The notes beneath the pieces were generated by a model, which had not been told where the DNA came from, ran no database searches, and saw only the letters and a program-made list of their open reading frames with translations. A DNA stretch of 17,403 bases from Shewanellaceae bacterium UBA2521 (GTDB lineage Bacteria; Pseudomonadota; Gammaproteobacteria; Enterobacterales; Shewanellaceae): contig DDNL01000005.1 of NCBI GenBank assembly GCA_002341165.1, positions 1-17,403 of the forward strand. Reading direction: 5' to 3'. Shown here one piece after another: positions 6,574-13,179 of this stretch; the first letter of the stretch is position 1, and the number at the start of each line of letters is the position of its first letter. Position numbers and translations under genes: made by a program.

Positions 6574-7962
6574 GTGGTTACCTTTGTTCAATTTACCCAT
6601 CATATTATTCAAGATTTTTTTCTTATTCCAGTGTTAATTGCCGGAGGCATCTTTTTTACACTAAAATCCAGATTTATTCAGTTCAGTCATTTTTTCCACG
6701 GTTTTAAACTACTTTTTCAAGATAATAAGTCTACAAGCTCTGGTATCTCTTCATGGCAGTCTTTTTGTGTTGCTTCTGCAGCCCGAGTTGGGACAGGCAA
6801 TATTGCAGGTGTGGTTGTCGCATTAACCGCAGGTGGCCCTGGTGCTATTTTCTGGATGTGGGTTATTGCTGTATTAAATATGCCGACAGCTCTTGTTGAG
6901 TCTACGTTATCTCAAGTGTATAAAACAAAAGTAAATGGTCAATTTAGAGGTGGTCCTGCTTATTACATGCGAGATGGACTTAAAAGAAAAAATCTAGGTC
7001 GTTTGTTTTCTCTTATGCTTATCGCTTCTTTTGGTATGACTTTTATTGCGGTGCAATCTAATACGATTGCACAATCGTTACATGCTCAAATGGAGTGGAG
7101 TCCATCTTGGACTGGTTTTGTTTTGGTTGCTTTGATAGGAATACTTTTTTTCAAAAACTTAAGATCTATCGCTCAGTTCACCGCCATTATTGTTCCTGTC
7201 ATGGCTTGCCTTTATTTATTGATTGCAGCATATGTTATGTTCACGCACCTTGGTGAGCTCCCGGGTTTATTCATGCTTATTGTTAAAAGTGCTCTAGGAT
7301 TGCAAGAGGTTGCATCAGGCATGATAGCTTATAGTGTAGGTAGCGCTTTAAGTCATGGTACTGGACAAGGGTTATTTTCAAATGAAGCGGGTATGGGAAG
7401 TTCTGCTAATATTTCGGCAAGTGTTGATATGAAAGGCCGTAATCCTATTGAGCAGGGCTTCATTCAAATGTCGGGTGTTGTCGTTGATACTTTGATCATT
7501 TGCACGGCAACAGCGGCTATTGTCTTGTGTGGTGTCGATTTGAATGCAGTCTCTGGAGTGTCGGGTATTGAGCTTGTGCAGATGAATATGACACATTATT
7601 TTGGTGAGTTAGGTAGTTACTTAATGATGATGATCATCTGTTTTTTCTGCTTTTCAACGATCATTGGCAACTATCTTTACTCTGAAAATAACTTCTTTTT
7701 TCTTTGTAGTAACAAAAAATATCTCATTATTTTAAAGCTTCTTACTCTAGCGATGATTTATGCTGGAACTGTTTTAGATGTATCTACTGTGTGGTCTTTG
7801 GCTTTGATCACCTCAAGCTGTATGGCGCTCATGAATATTGCCTCTATTATTATTTTATCGCCTGATTTTGAGACATGCTTGACACAATATCTTCACAGAC
7901 CTTACAAATCATCTTATGTTAACTCTTCCCCTTCCGTTATACCTCAAGATAAAGCTACATAA
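6574..7962 (+). CDS. Sodium:alanine/glycine symporter (AGCS family)
   Basis: A 462-residue membrane transporter of the alanine-or-glycine:cation symporter family, importing small amino acids with Na+ or H+. It has about ten or eleven hydrophobic segments. Family signatures include FFTLKSRFIQFSHF near residues 28-41, SFCVASAARVGTGNIAGV (about 63-80), GGPGAIFWMW (about 87-96), GGPAYYMRDGL and the SHGTGQGLFSNEAGMGS stretch. Start GTG at 6574 with TTGGAG about 6 nt upstream; a nearby ATG at 6570 is out of frame. It stands between the plasmid rep gene and the phage-like region with no functional link to either, so it is probably cargo. Family firm, substrate not resolved. Confidence 0.93.
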   Translation: MVTFVQFTHHIIQDFFLIPVLIAGGIFFTLKSRFIQFSHFFHGFKLLFQDNKSTSSGISSWQSFCVASAARVGTGNIAGVVVALTAGGPGAIFWMWVIAVLNMPTALVESTLSQVYKTKVNGQFRGGPAYYMRDGLKRKNLGRLFSLMLIASFGMTFIAVQSNTIAQSLHAQMEWSPSWTGFVLVALIGILFFKNLRSIAQFTAIIVPVMACLYLLIAAYVMFTHLGELPGLFMLIVKSALGLQEVASGMIAYSVGSALSHGTGQGLFSNEAGMGSSANISASVDMKGRNPIEQGFIQMSGVVVDTLIICTATAAIVLCGVDLNAVSGVSGIELVQMNMTHYFGELGSYLMMMIICFFCFSTIIGNYLYSENNFFFLCSNKKYLIILKLLTLAMIYAGTVLDVSTVWSLALITSSCMALMNIASIIILSPDFETCLTQYLHRPYKSSYVNSSPSVIPQDKAT

Positions 7963-7975
7963 ATTAAAAAAACTG

Positions 7976-8003
7976 TTGCATGTATGCAAAAGTTCATTAT
8001 AAT
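7976..8003 (+). promoter_or_regulatory. Candidate sigma70 promoter overlapped by a dyad operator
   Basis: TTGCAT (-35, 7976-7981), a 16-bp spacer and a perfect TATAAT (-10, 7998-8003). The -35 is half of the dyad TTGCATgtATGCAA (7976-7989), the same dyad found next to the XRE gene. Predicted transcription would start near 8010, just before the hairpin terminator at 8024. Confidence 0.6.
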
Positions 8004-8023
8004 GTTTAAACATTACTACATTG

Positions 8024-8060
8024 AAAAGTCGCACCTTGAAGAAGAGTGCGACTTTTTTTT
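8024..8060 (+). terminator. Strong intrinsic terminator
   Basis: AAAAGTCGCAC (8024-8034) pairs with GTGCGACTTTT (8046-8056): an 11-bp stem with an 11-nt loop, followed by a T-tract to 8060. It could end the symporter transcript. Because it lies about 15-50 nt after the promoter at 7976-8003, it would also stop transcription from that promoter unless antiterminated. Confidence 0.85.
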
Positions 8061-8078
8061 GCTCAAAAAGATAATAAA

Positions 8079-8279
8079 ATGTGCATAAAAAAAAATATAT
8101 ATCAGTCTGTTGTTCAATCAGAACTTGATAGGCTGTCGAATCAAGAAAATGAAATTATTTATCAAACCGCTTACCTTATTTACCATCACAAAGCCCGAAT
8201 TAACAAAATTAACCAGCAACATTTAGAAATTCAGCAGAAAAAGAAGTTATTAGCTGAGCAGTTGTATGATGAGAGCTGA
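8079..8279 (+). CDS. Small coiled-coil-like hypothetical protein
   Basis: A 66-residue, highly charged and Gln-rich protein of unknown function, apparently all-helical (NKINQQHLEIQQKKKLLAEQL). The ATG at 8079 is chosen because the earlier in-frame GTG at 8046 lies inside the terminator hairpin. The ribosome site is weak. It overlaps the following holin-like gene by 14 bp, so the two are probably co-translated. Its place directly before a holin-like gene suggests a lysis or early phage-type role, but nothing in the sequence proves it. Confidence 0.55.
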   Translation: MCIKKNIYQSVVQSELDRLSNQENEIIYQTAYLIYHHKARINKINQQHLEIQQKKKLLAEQLYDES

Positions 8280-8595
8280 AAATGACAAAGTTATTCATCA
8301 TAACAAGTTATCAAATGCTTTAGTTGAATCTGATTTTTTCTTAATCACCTTAATTATGCTTACAGGTGTTTTGACTAAGTTGGTGCGTAGTGCAGAGCCG
8401 ATATCAATCAGAGTCATATGTGGAGAACTGTTACTCGCTTTCATGATGGCACTCTTTCTATATTTACTAGGTTTGTACGAAGGTTTAACGAGTATTCAGA
8501 TAACACTTATTGCTATTCCATCATCTCTTGGCAACGCTAGATTATTACAATATATGATTCATATCATCAATCCAAGCCGCTTTGACAAGAGATAA
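8266..8595 (+). CDS. Putative phage holin (LydA/HP1-type small membrane protein)
   Basis: A 109-residue protein with two to three hydrophobic segments (about 23-40, 52-70 and 74-88), a polar N-terminus and a basic C-terminus (NPSRFDKR). The layout SDFFLITLIMLTGVLTKLVR - ISIRVICGELLLAFMMALFLYLLG resembles LydA-like holins, with an R-x-x-x-G-E junction before the second span. A holin would form inner-membrane lesions that release the cytoplasmic lysozyme encoded at 12676. It overlaps the 66-residue gene upstream. ATGs at 8266 and 8269 are both possible starts. The holin call rests on topology and phage context. Confidence 0.55.
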   Translation: MMRAENDKVIHHNKLSNALVESDFFLITLIMLTGVLTKLVRSAEPISIRVICGELLLAFMMALFLYLLGLYEGLTSIQITLIAIPSSLGNARLLQYMIHIINPSRFDKR

Positions 8596-8600
8596 TGACC

Positions 8601-8620
8601 AAAAAAGAAGCTTTTTTCTT
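8601..8620. terminator. A/T-stem hairpin between convergent genes
   Basis: AAAAAAG and CTTTTTT form a 7-bp stem with a 3-nt loop between the converging ends of the holin-like and XRE genes. It could act in both directions, but the stem is weak. Confidence 0.4.
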
Positions 8621-8653
8621 TGTAAGCGAAAGTTTTATATTTTGCCTAGCTAC

Positions 8654-9163
8654 TTATGATTCCTGTGCTCGATAATATTCAAAGTGTTGGATTACAACTC
8701 CCTCGCATACACTTTGGTGATGAGGCGTATAGTGCTCAACACGGGCTACATTTTGTGTGATGAACAGAGATAAATCCCCCTCTTTGGGTGTCTTATCAGT
8801 ATTGATGATATAGAGTCTATTTTTATACAAAAATGCGTTATGGGCTGTCGCGTTTTGATCATAATGATATAAAAATGTATGATGTGTTGATGTGTAATGC
8901 GGTGCATTTTCCCATATGTAAAGTTTTTTTGCGCGGCTGGTGTGCTCTAAATCAGATAGGCTCAACCCCAGTGCATCCATTAGTTTAGACACTGTTTTTA
9001 ATTTGATATCGGTTTCATCTTTTTCAAATCGGGTAATCGTGGCGGCGGATACGCCAGTTTTTTGGGCAAGCTTATTTGCTGATATATGTTGTGTTTCTCT
9101 GAGTTGCTTAAAGCGCTTAGAATGCTGTTGTGTCATATAAATGTCCAAATGTTCAAATGTCAT
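8654..9163 (-). CDS. XRE-family repressor-like regulator
   Basis: A 169-residue protein with an N-terminal Cro/CI-type helix-turn-helix (residues about 18-72: RFKQLRETQHISANKLAQ..., SAATITRFEKDETDIKLKTV, LMDALGLSLSDL). The remaining about 90 residues (LYIINTDKTPKEGDLSLFI...) loosely resemble the beta-rich S24/LexA-type domain of phage repressors, but I cannot place a catalytic Ser/Lys pair. It is divergent from the unknown gene at 9250, with the dyad TTTGCATagATGCAAA between them, the normal layout for a phage or tailocin master repressor. The start is uncertain: ATG 9163 has no ribosome site and lies 10 nt from the dyad, so the in-frame ATG at 9136 is a good alternative. Confidence 0.8.
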   Translation of the reverse strand: MTFEHLDIYMTQQHSKRFKQLRETQHISANKLAQKTGVSAATITRFEKDETDIKLKTVSKLMDALGLSLSDLEHTSRAKKLYIWENAPHYTSTHHTFLYHYDQNATAHNAFLYKNRLYIINTDKTPKEGDLSLFITQNVARVEHYTPHHQSVCEGVVIQHFEYYRAQES

Positions 9164-9173
9164 AAAATAATTT

Positions 9174-9189
9174 TTTGCATAGATGCAAA
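9174..9189. promoter_or_regulatory. Perfect dyad operator candidate (TTTGCATagATGCAAA)
   Basis: A perfect 7-bp inverted repeat with a 2-bp centre, in the divergent promoter region between the XRE gene and the gene at 9250. The inner 14 bp match the dyad at 7976-7989 except at the central two bases. It is most simply the operator of the XRE protein. Confidence 0.65.
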
Positions 9190-9249
9190 GGTTTATTCCG
9201 TGTATTAAAATATATTTATAAGTTTAATCAATGAGGATTTACCTACATC

Positions 9250-9780
9250 ATGATAACAGACATCTTGATAAAGCATACTCAAGCTATGTTCGATGAAACC
9301 TCTGTTAATTTAGCGCAGTTTTCTGAGTCTTTATTTTTAAAGCTCGAAGAATCTGGATGTGTTGTTTATGATAATCACAGACAAAATTATCAAGAGCGTG
9401 AAAAGTGGGTGAAATCTCAAATGAATCGTTTTACTCGTATTATGCGTGGCGAAACACCTTTGAATGCTAACTTTATTCAGACTTGGTTAACATTGTTGTT
9501 GCCCATTTATCAAGAAAAAGCCCGCCAAGAGATTCTCAGTTTTTGCTTTGGTGTCTTAGATGTTAAAATTCCTGAAGTAGAAGAAAAGGTCTTATCGCCC
9601 CCCGCATTAAGTGATCTGATACGCTCTTTTTCTCAGGTTATCGATGCTGCAGGACCAATCCTTGATGGTATACAAGATGCTCATAAGCTGAATACTTTTG
9701 TTAATCAATGTGAAATATCGGCATCTAAATTACTAGGAGAAGCTGAAAAAATAAAATCTATACCACAAAATGAAATGTAA
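9250..9780 (+). CDS. Hypothetical protein divergent from the repressor
   Basis: A 176-residue protein I do not recognise. It is predicted largely helical: an N-terminal amphipathic region, a Lys/Arg-rich middle (QEREKWVKSQMNRFTRIMRGETPLNANF, written here by its range, residues about 47-74) that could form a helix-turn-helix, then helical segments around PALSDLIRSFSQVID and HKLNTFVNQC. GAGGAT lies about 12-17 nt before the ATG. Its place facing the repressor across the shared operator is where phages keep cII/cro-like or toxin-like early regulators, so a regulatory role is plausible. Confidence 0.65.
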   Translation: MITDILIKHTQAMFDETSVNLAQFSESLFLKLEESGCVVYDNHRQNYQEREKWVKSQMNRFTRIMRGETPLNANFIQTWLTLLLPIYQEKARQEILSFCFGVLDVKIPEVEEKVLSPPALSDLIRSFSQVIDAAGPILDGIQDAHKLNTFVNQCEISASKLLGEAEKIKSIPQNEM

Positions 9781-9829
9781 AAAATTTTAATAAGTTTTTA
9801 TGTTTTTTTAACTTTTGCAATTATTTATG

Positions 9830-9850
9830 ACACTTTATAAAAGTGTTTTT
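9830..9850 (+). terminator. Short hairpin with T-run
   Basis: ACACTTT and AAAGTGT form a 7-bp stem with a 3-nt loop followed by T5, about 50 nt after the unknown gene. A weak intrinsic terminator. Confidence 0.5.
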
Positions 9851-9954
9851 ATATTATGATTTTTTTGTTGTTTACTTCGCTTAACTGATTCAATATATCC
9901 ACTTTTTATATTAGCTCTACAATAATATTTTCATGAATAGGCTAAAGGAATTAT

Positions 9955-10551
9955 ATGATAAAAGATTATAATAACTATGATCGCGCATGGTTACGTCATT
10001 ATATGCTCTCTCTTTTTACTCAAAATATAAATGTTTCTATACCGAGTGTAAATTTAGACACCCAAAGTAAGTTACTAGCACGTAACATATCAGGTTCGGC
10101 ATCATATATCCGAGCAACCCAAACACGTACCAAACAAGGATCTCATGCTCTATGTCATGAAGATCATTTTGAGCGTCGCAGTTTCTTGATTCTACTCGAG
10201 CAGTTGCCGCAAGATGCAAAAACATGGGTGTCTGCTATTTATCAGCAAAGTGGAAACAAAAAAAATGAAGTACAACAAGTTGTACAATCGATGATACAGA
10301 ACTGTCCTTCTATTACCGAAAAAACTTATCCCAAGCATCACAAGCTATATAGCTATACACTTGTGAACTACACTACGTATTACTTAATGGATGAGAAAGT
10401 TGTCTTTAACTATAAACAAATCGCTCAAGCACTGTGTATGTCGGAACGTGCTTTTTATAAAACATGGCACTCTCGCTACCAAGATGCTTTTGAATTCTTA
10501 GAAAAGCAAGATACCCAAGTATTAAATATGATTTTAGAATGTATGGCTTAG
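9955..10551 (+). CDS. Putative late-gene regulator (antiterminator Q-like or PrtN-like)
   Basis: A 198-residue basic protein. It begins with YDRAWLRHYML, has a central helical part (about 70-120, LLEQLPQDAKTWVSAIYQQ), and carries a clear C-terminal helix-turn-helix at residues about 152-175 (YKQIAQALCMSERAFYKTW). A YDRAWLRH-type opening with a C-terminal sigma-4-like HTH is the layout of phage Q-type antitermination and late activator proteins. Its position, after the repressor/early gene and directly before the tail genes, fits that role. Good ribosome site (AAAGGAATT). It could instead be a conventional activator. The family is inferred from architecture. Confidence 0.5.
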   Translation: MIKDYNNYDRAWLRHYMLSLFTQNINVSIPSVNLDTQSKLLARNISGSASYIRATQTRTKQGSHALCHEDHFERRSFLILLEQLPQDAKTWVSAIYQQSGNKKNEVQQVVQSMIQNCPSITEKTYPKHHKLYSYTLVNYTTYYLMDEKVVFNYKQIAQALCMSERAFYKTWHSRYQDAFEFLEKQDTQVLNMILECMA

Positions 10552-10632
10552 CTCAAAAGAGAATATATCCATATATTATATCGGATTTAAAAATATATAC
10601 TCTAAGTTACTTATTTAATTATAAATTTTGAA

Positions 10633-10667
10633 TTAACCCTAGCTTTATCGCTGGGGTTTTTTTTTGT
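10633..10667 (+). terminator. Strong intrinsic terminator before the tail genes
   Basis: AACCCTAGC and GCTGGGGTT form a 9-bp stem (one G-T pair) around a 6-nt loop, followed by a long T-tract. It separates the late-regulator gene from the fibre genes, so those need their own promoter or readthrough. Confidence 0.85.
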
Positions 10668-10681
10668 TTTTTTTCAAGCGT

Positions 10682-10705
10682 ACCAACAAGGAGGTGTTGT
10701 TATAG
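10682..10705 (+). promoter_or_regulatory. Orphan perfect Shine-Dalgarno in a hairpin loop
   Basis: AAGGAGGTG (10688-10696) is an unusually strong ribosome site with no sizeable ORF after it: the following GTG and TTG codons reach a stop within three codons. CAACA and TGTTG flank it as a 5-bp stem. It lies about 60 nt before the first fibre gene, whose own ribosome site is AAGG at about 10747. Confidence 0.35.
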
Positions 10706-10758
10706 AGGTATAAGATATCACCAACATATATAAACTGATTTTAAATAAGGTAAATTGA

Positions 10759-11166
10759 ATGATAAAAAATACAACGCATTACCGGGATTATCCAAGACCC
10801 CATAAAAGTAATTTATTACAAGAAGATGTAAGCCGTATTGGTCAAGCTTTAGAGCAGATTGATGCCGATATACATCACAGCCAAGAGTTGTGCACGGCCA
10901 ATTCAACCGCAGTGGTTGATCAAATGAAAAGATATCTCGCTTTAACACAGCTGGTAGCAAGTAAAGCAGAGCAAAAAGATGTGTATTTGAAAGCCGAAGC
11001 TCAGAATGTATTTTTACAACGCGCGCAGACAGCGGTGAATGCTTCACAGCTCGGTGGTCAACCCCCTTCACATTATGTAACTCAAGAAGGCTTACAGCAG
11101 TTGGTCAGTACCATAAAAACCCTATTTCTGGCACAAACAGCAAAAATTAATGCTTTAAATCTATAA
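10759..11166 (+). CDS. Phage tail-fibre N-terminal-type protein
   Basis: A 135-residue protein with the opening YRDYPRPHKSNLLQEDVSRI and ALEQIDADI seen at the base-plate-attachment end of many phage tail fibres. It then has a helical linker and NASQLGGQPPSHYVT (about 94-108), a motif frequent in fibre shafts. It lacks a receptor-binding tip, so it probably forms only the proximal part of a fibre or a connector, with the next gene supplying the distal part. The next gene starts 15 bp downstream. It is the first gene of the tail block. Confidence 0.78.
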   Translation: MIKNTTHYRDYPRPHKSNLLQEDVSRIGQALEQIDADIHHSQELCTANSTAVVDQMKRYLALTQLVASKAEQKDVYLKAEAQNVFLQRAQTAVNASQLGGQPPSHYVTQEGLQQLVSTIKTLFLAQTAKINALNL

Positions 11167-11181
11167 AAGGAACCATGTTTT

Positions 11182-12036
11182 ATGAGTTTAGAACAAGAAA
11201 TCACCCAATTAGTCCATGCTTCCAATGGTTTAACCGAAGCTGTGACGGGCAAAATGCAAGCCATTGATCAAAAGGTCACTCAGGCAGAACAAAAGCTGAC
11301 TTCATTTCAGCAAAATATCAAAAACGAGATACCCCTGCCGCCGAATTTATTTGGTAACTCCCTCATGCGCTCGGTTGAGTCAGATGGGAGGCCGACAGGC
11401 TTTGCAGCTTATGGTTGTAGTATTCAAGCGGTGCATCCTTTTACCAAAGGTTTTGAAGGGCCTTATGTTGAAACAAAGCCCGCTCATGCCGTGGATGATG
11501 TTGAGTTAGCTACAAAAGAGCAGCCGTATTTTTATGGGAAATATCGTAAAGGAGATCGGCACTGGAGAGGTGGTCTTGGAGACGGATGGGAAGGCCTATC
11601 AGATGGCCATATATTAAAGATTCAATCCGCTGCTAAGGACGAGAGTAAAATAATCCGTATTCCTGTTAGCGCTTATGGACACTTTAACCATTTAGGTTTG
11701 AGGGTGTGGGTGAAGATTGTGAAAGGTGAGCTTTTTTATGGCCGAACTGCTGGATACCACACCACATATGGTAATCATAAACAAAATGTCTTGAATAGAT
11801 CTATTACGGATGCGGCAAGTCAGGGTTGGTATTATCTTGATGAGGTCTTTGAAATAGGATCTGAAATTTCCGCATTGAAGAGCCATGGTTTTCAGTTTGG
11901 CCTACCCCACGATCAAGACTGCGAGATTTATATTGGCATGCCTTATTTGTATAACGTGATGTCACCGAAAGCGATGCTGACCGCAGCAGGCGAAACGAGC
12001 GCTGCGCCTGTTTATCACCCTTACCAACCTTCTTAA
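11182..12036 (+). CDS. Phage tail-fibre / receptor-binding-type protein
   Basis: A 284-residue protein. Residues about 1-50 are a heptad-rich coiled coil (VTGKMQAIDQKVTQAEQKL) suited to trimerisation. The rest is rich in Gly, Tyr and Trp and looks beta-rich (HWRGGLGDGWEGLSD, RVWVKIVKGELFYGRTAGYH), like a carbohydrate-binding jelly-roll tip. It ends in YHPYQPS. The previous gene has fibre-base features and the next is of the fibre-assembly type, so this is probably the receptor-recognition part of a two-piece fibre. The start at 11182 is preceded by AAAAGGAACC; a nearby ATG at 11174 is out of frame. No known family is certain for the C-terminal part. Confidence 0.72.
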   Translation: MSLEQEITQLVHASNGLTEAVTGKMQAIDQKVTQAEQKLTSFQQNIKNEIPLPPNLFGNSLMRSVESDGRPTGFAAYGCSIQAVHPFTKGFEGPYVETKPAHAVDDVELATKEQPYFYGKYRKGDRHWRGGLGDGWEGLSDGHILKIQSAAKDESKIIRIPVSAYGHFNHLGLRVWVKIVKGELFYGRTAGYHTTYGNHKQNVLNRSITDAASQGWYYLDEVFEIGSEISALKSHGFQFGLPHDQDCEIYIGMPYLYNVMSPKAMLTAAGETSAAPVYHPYQPS

Positions 12037-12048
12037 GGAGTTTAATGT

Positions 12049-12336
12049 ATGAATATTATCGATAAAAAAGACGGCTCTGGGGTTGCTATGTGTGATCCAG
12101 ATCAAGCAGAGGCTTTGCTTGCTGAGTTCGAACTGGACAGAAATGATGTGGAGTTTATCCTCAGTCAATCCGAGATCAACCGTGAGCAAGAAGCATTTTT
12201 GCAGCAAACAGACTGGCAAGTGACGCGTCATCGCGATCAACTTGAGTCGCAAGAGGCAACCAGTTTAACCGATGCACAATATCAACAGCTTTTAAGCAAG
12301 CGTCAACAAGCACGTAAGATGATTCGAGCAGGTTAA
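12049..12336 (+). CDS. Tail-fibre assembly-type protein
   Basis: A 95-residue, acidic and helical protein. Its second half (FLQQTDWQVTRHRDQLE, then TSLTDAQYQQLLSKRQQAR) matches the C-terminal signature of phage tail-fibre assembly/chaperone proteins, where a TDW-x-VxRHRDQ segment is typical. It follows the fibre gene by 12 bp with AAGGAG as ribosome site, the normal fibre-chaperone pairing. It is shorter than most tail-fibre assembly proteins because the N-terminal domain is reduced. Confidence 0.75.
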   Translation: MNIIDKKDGSGVAMCDPDQAEALLAEFELDRNDVEFILSQSEINREQEAFLQQTDWQVTRHRDQLESQEATSLTDAQYQQLLSKRQQARKMIRAG

Positions 12337-12415
12337 GTTTGTGTGTCCTACAAGGTAGAGCAGACATAAAGTGGATTTTTTTGTTTTTTATTTGAGCAGT
12401 TGATTTTTTTAGGGG

Positions 12416-12444
12416 TTGTCAAGGTTCATCGCTTTTGTTATGAT
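12416..12444 (+). promoter_or_regulatory. Sigma70-like promoter ahead of lysozyme/tail genes
   Basis: TTGTCA (-35, 12416-12421), an exact 17-bp spacer and TATGAT (-10, 12439-12444). Transcription would start near 12451 and meet the terminator at 12472 after about 20-50 nt. Confidence 0.65.
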
Positions 12445-12471
12445 TTTGAAATGCTAACAAATTTAGCAAAA

Positions 12472-12499
12472 AACCAGACACTTTGTCTGGTTTTTTTTT
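12472..12499 (+). terminator. Strong intrinsic terminator
   Basis: AACCAGACA (12472-12480) pairs with TGTCTGGTT (12484-12492) around a 3-nt loop, with a nine-T tract to 12499. Directly downstream of the promoter at 12416-12444. Confidence 0.9.
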
Positions 12500-12526
12500 G
12501 GCTCGGCTTTTATGGTCAGCGTATAT

Positions 12527-12560
12527 AAAGCACCCTCATGTCTTGACGACAAGGTGCTTT
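12527..12560 (+). terminator. Second hairpin with a nested inner stem
   Basis: AAAGCACC (12527-12534) pairs with GGTGCTTT (12553-12560). Inside it TGTC and GACA form a 4-bp inner stem. ACC then TTTT follow. It may be a tandem terminator or a structured leader element. Confidence 0.55.
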
Positions 12561-12675
12561 ACCTTTTATGTCTTTTATCTGTCATCTATATGATTTCTTA
12601 ATCCAAACTTTCTCATTCATGTTGCATCCATAGATATTTCAGTGGATCAAATTTATTTTACAAGAGAGCTTTAGC

Positions 12676-13137
12676 ATGACAGATATCGTGAAACTGATTG
12701 CGTACGAAGAAGGTTGGCGTAGCAAACCTTACTTATGTTCAGAACATTATCCAACCGTGGGCTATGGATTTAAATTAAGCACACAAAAAGGACATCTTGA
12801 ATATTTTAATTTCTCTTTACCGCGTGCAGCAGGAGATGCTTGGCTCATCGAGCTTTTAGAATCTAATATGACGCAGATGCAAGAGCATGATGGATTTAAA
12901 TCAGCCTTATCTGGTTGTAATGATGCACGCGTTGCGGTTTTGATGTCTATGGTCTATCAAATAGGTTTTCGAGGTGTATCCAAATTTAAGCGTATGCTCA
13001 CCGCGATGGCGGAGCAAAATTGGGAGCGCGCAGCAGATGAAATGCTCGACAGTCGATGGGCGCGTCAAACAGCCAACAGAGCAAAGCGCCATGCTGAGCA
13101 AATGCGCTCAGGTTTATGGTTTCAAGGTTACGTATAA
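12676..13137 (+). CDS. Phage T4-type lysozyme / endolysin (GH24)
   Basis: A 153-residue muramidase that cuts peptidoglycan glycan strands. The N-terminus EEGWRSKPYLCSEHYPTVGYG aligns with the T4 lysozyme catalytic segment: Glu12 as acid, Thr27 as the third residue, and Cys21 where T4 has Asp20. A Cys here is known as a natural and functional variant. The C-terminal lobe has LMSMVYQIG (VLxSMVYNxG-like) and the closing RxxRHAEQMRSGLW. There is no signal peptide, so release needs a holin, and the holin-like gene at 8266 could provide it. The position before tail-completion and gpV genes is P2-like. Confidence 0.92.
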   Translation: MTDIVKLIAYEEGWRSKPYLCSEHYPTVGYGFKLSTQKGHLEYFNFSLPRAAGDAWLIELLESNMTQMQEHDGFKSALSGCNDARVAVLMSMVYQIGFRGVSKFKRMLTAMAEQNWERAADEMLDSRWARQTANRAKRHAEQMRSGLWFQGYV

Positions 13138-13179
13138 CAGAAATCATCAGCGCGATTTTATTCGTTTTAGGAGTTAAAT

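Larger units (their letters stand above)
12337..12675. other. Intergenic control region before the lysozyme/tail operon
   Basis: 339 bases without a gene. They contain a good promoter (12416-12444), a strong terminator directly after it (12472-12499), a second longer hairpin (12527-12560), and the ribosome site of the lysozyme gene (AAGAGAG, about 12662-12668). The layout suggests regulated entry into the late genes. Confidence 0.7.

Noticed and set aside
7960..10760. LexA/SOS boxes controlling the tail cassette
   Set aside because: I looked for CTGT-N8-ACAG sites near the regulator, holin and fibre starts and found no convincing one.
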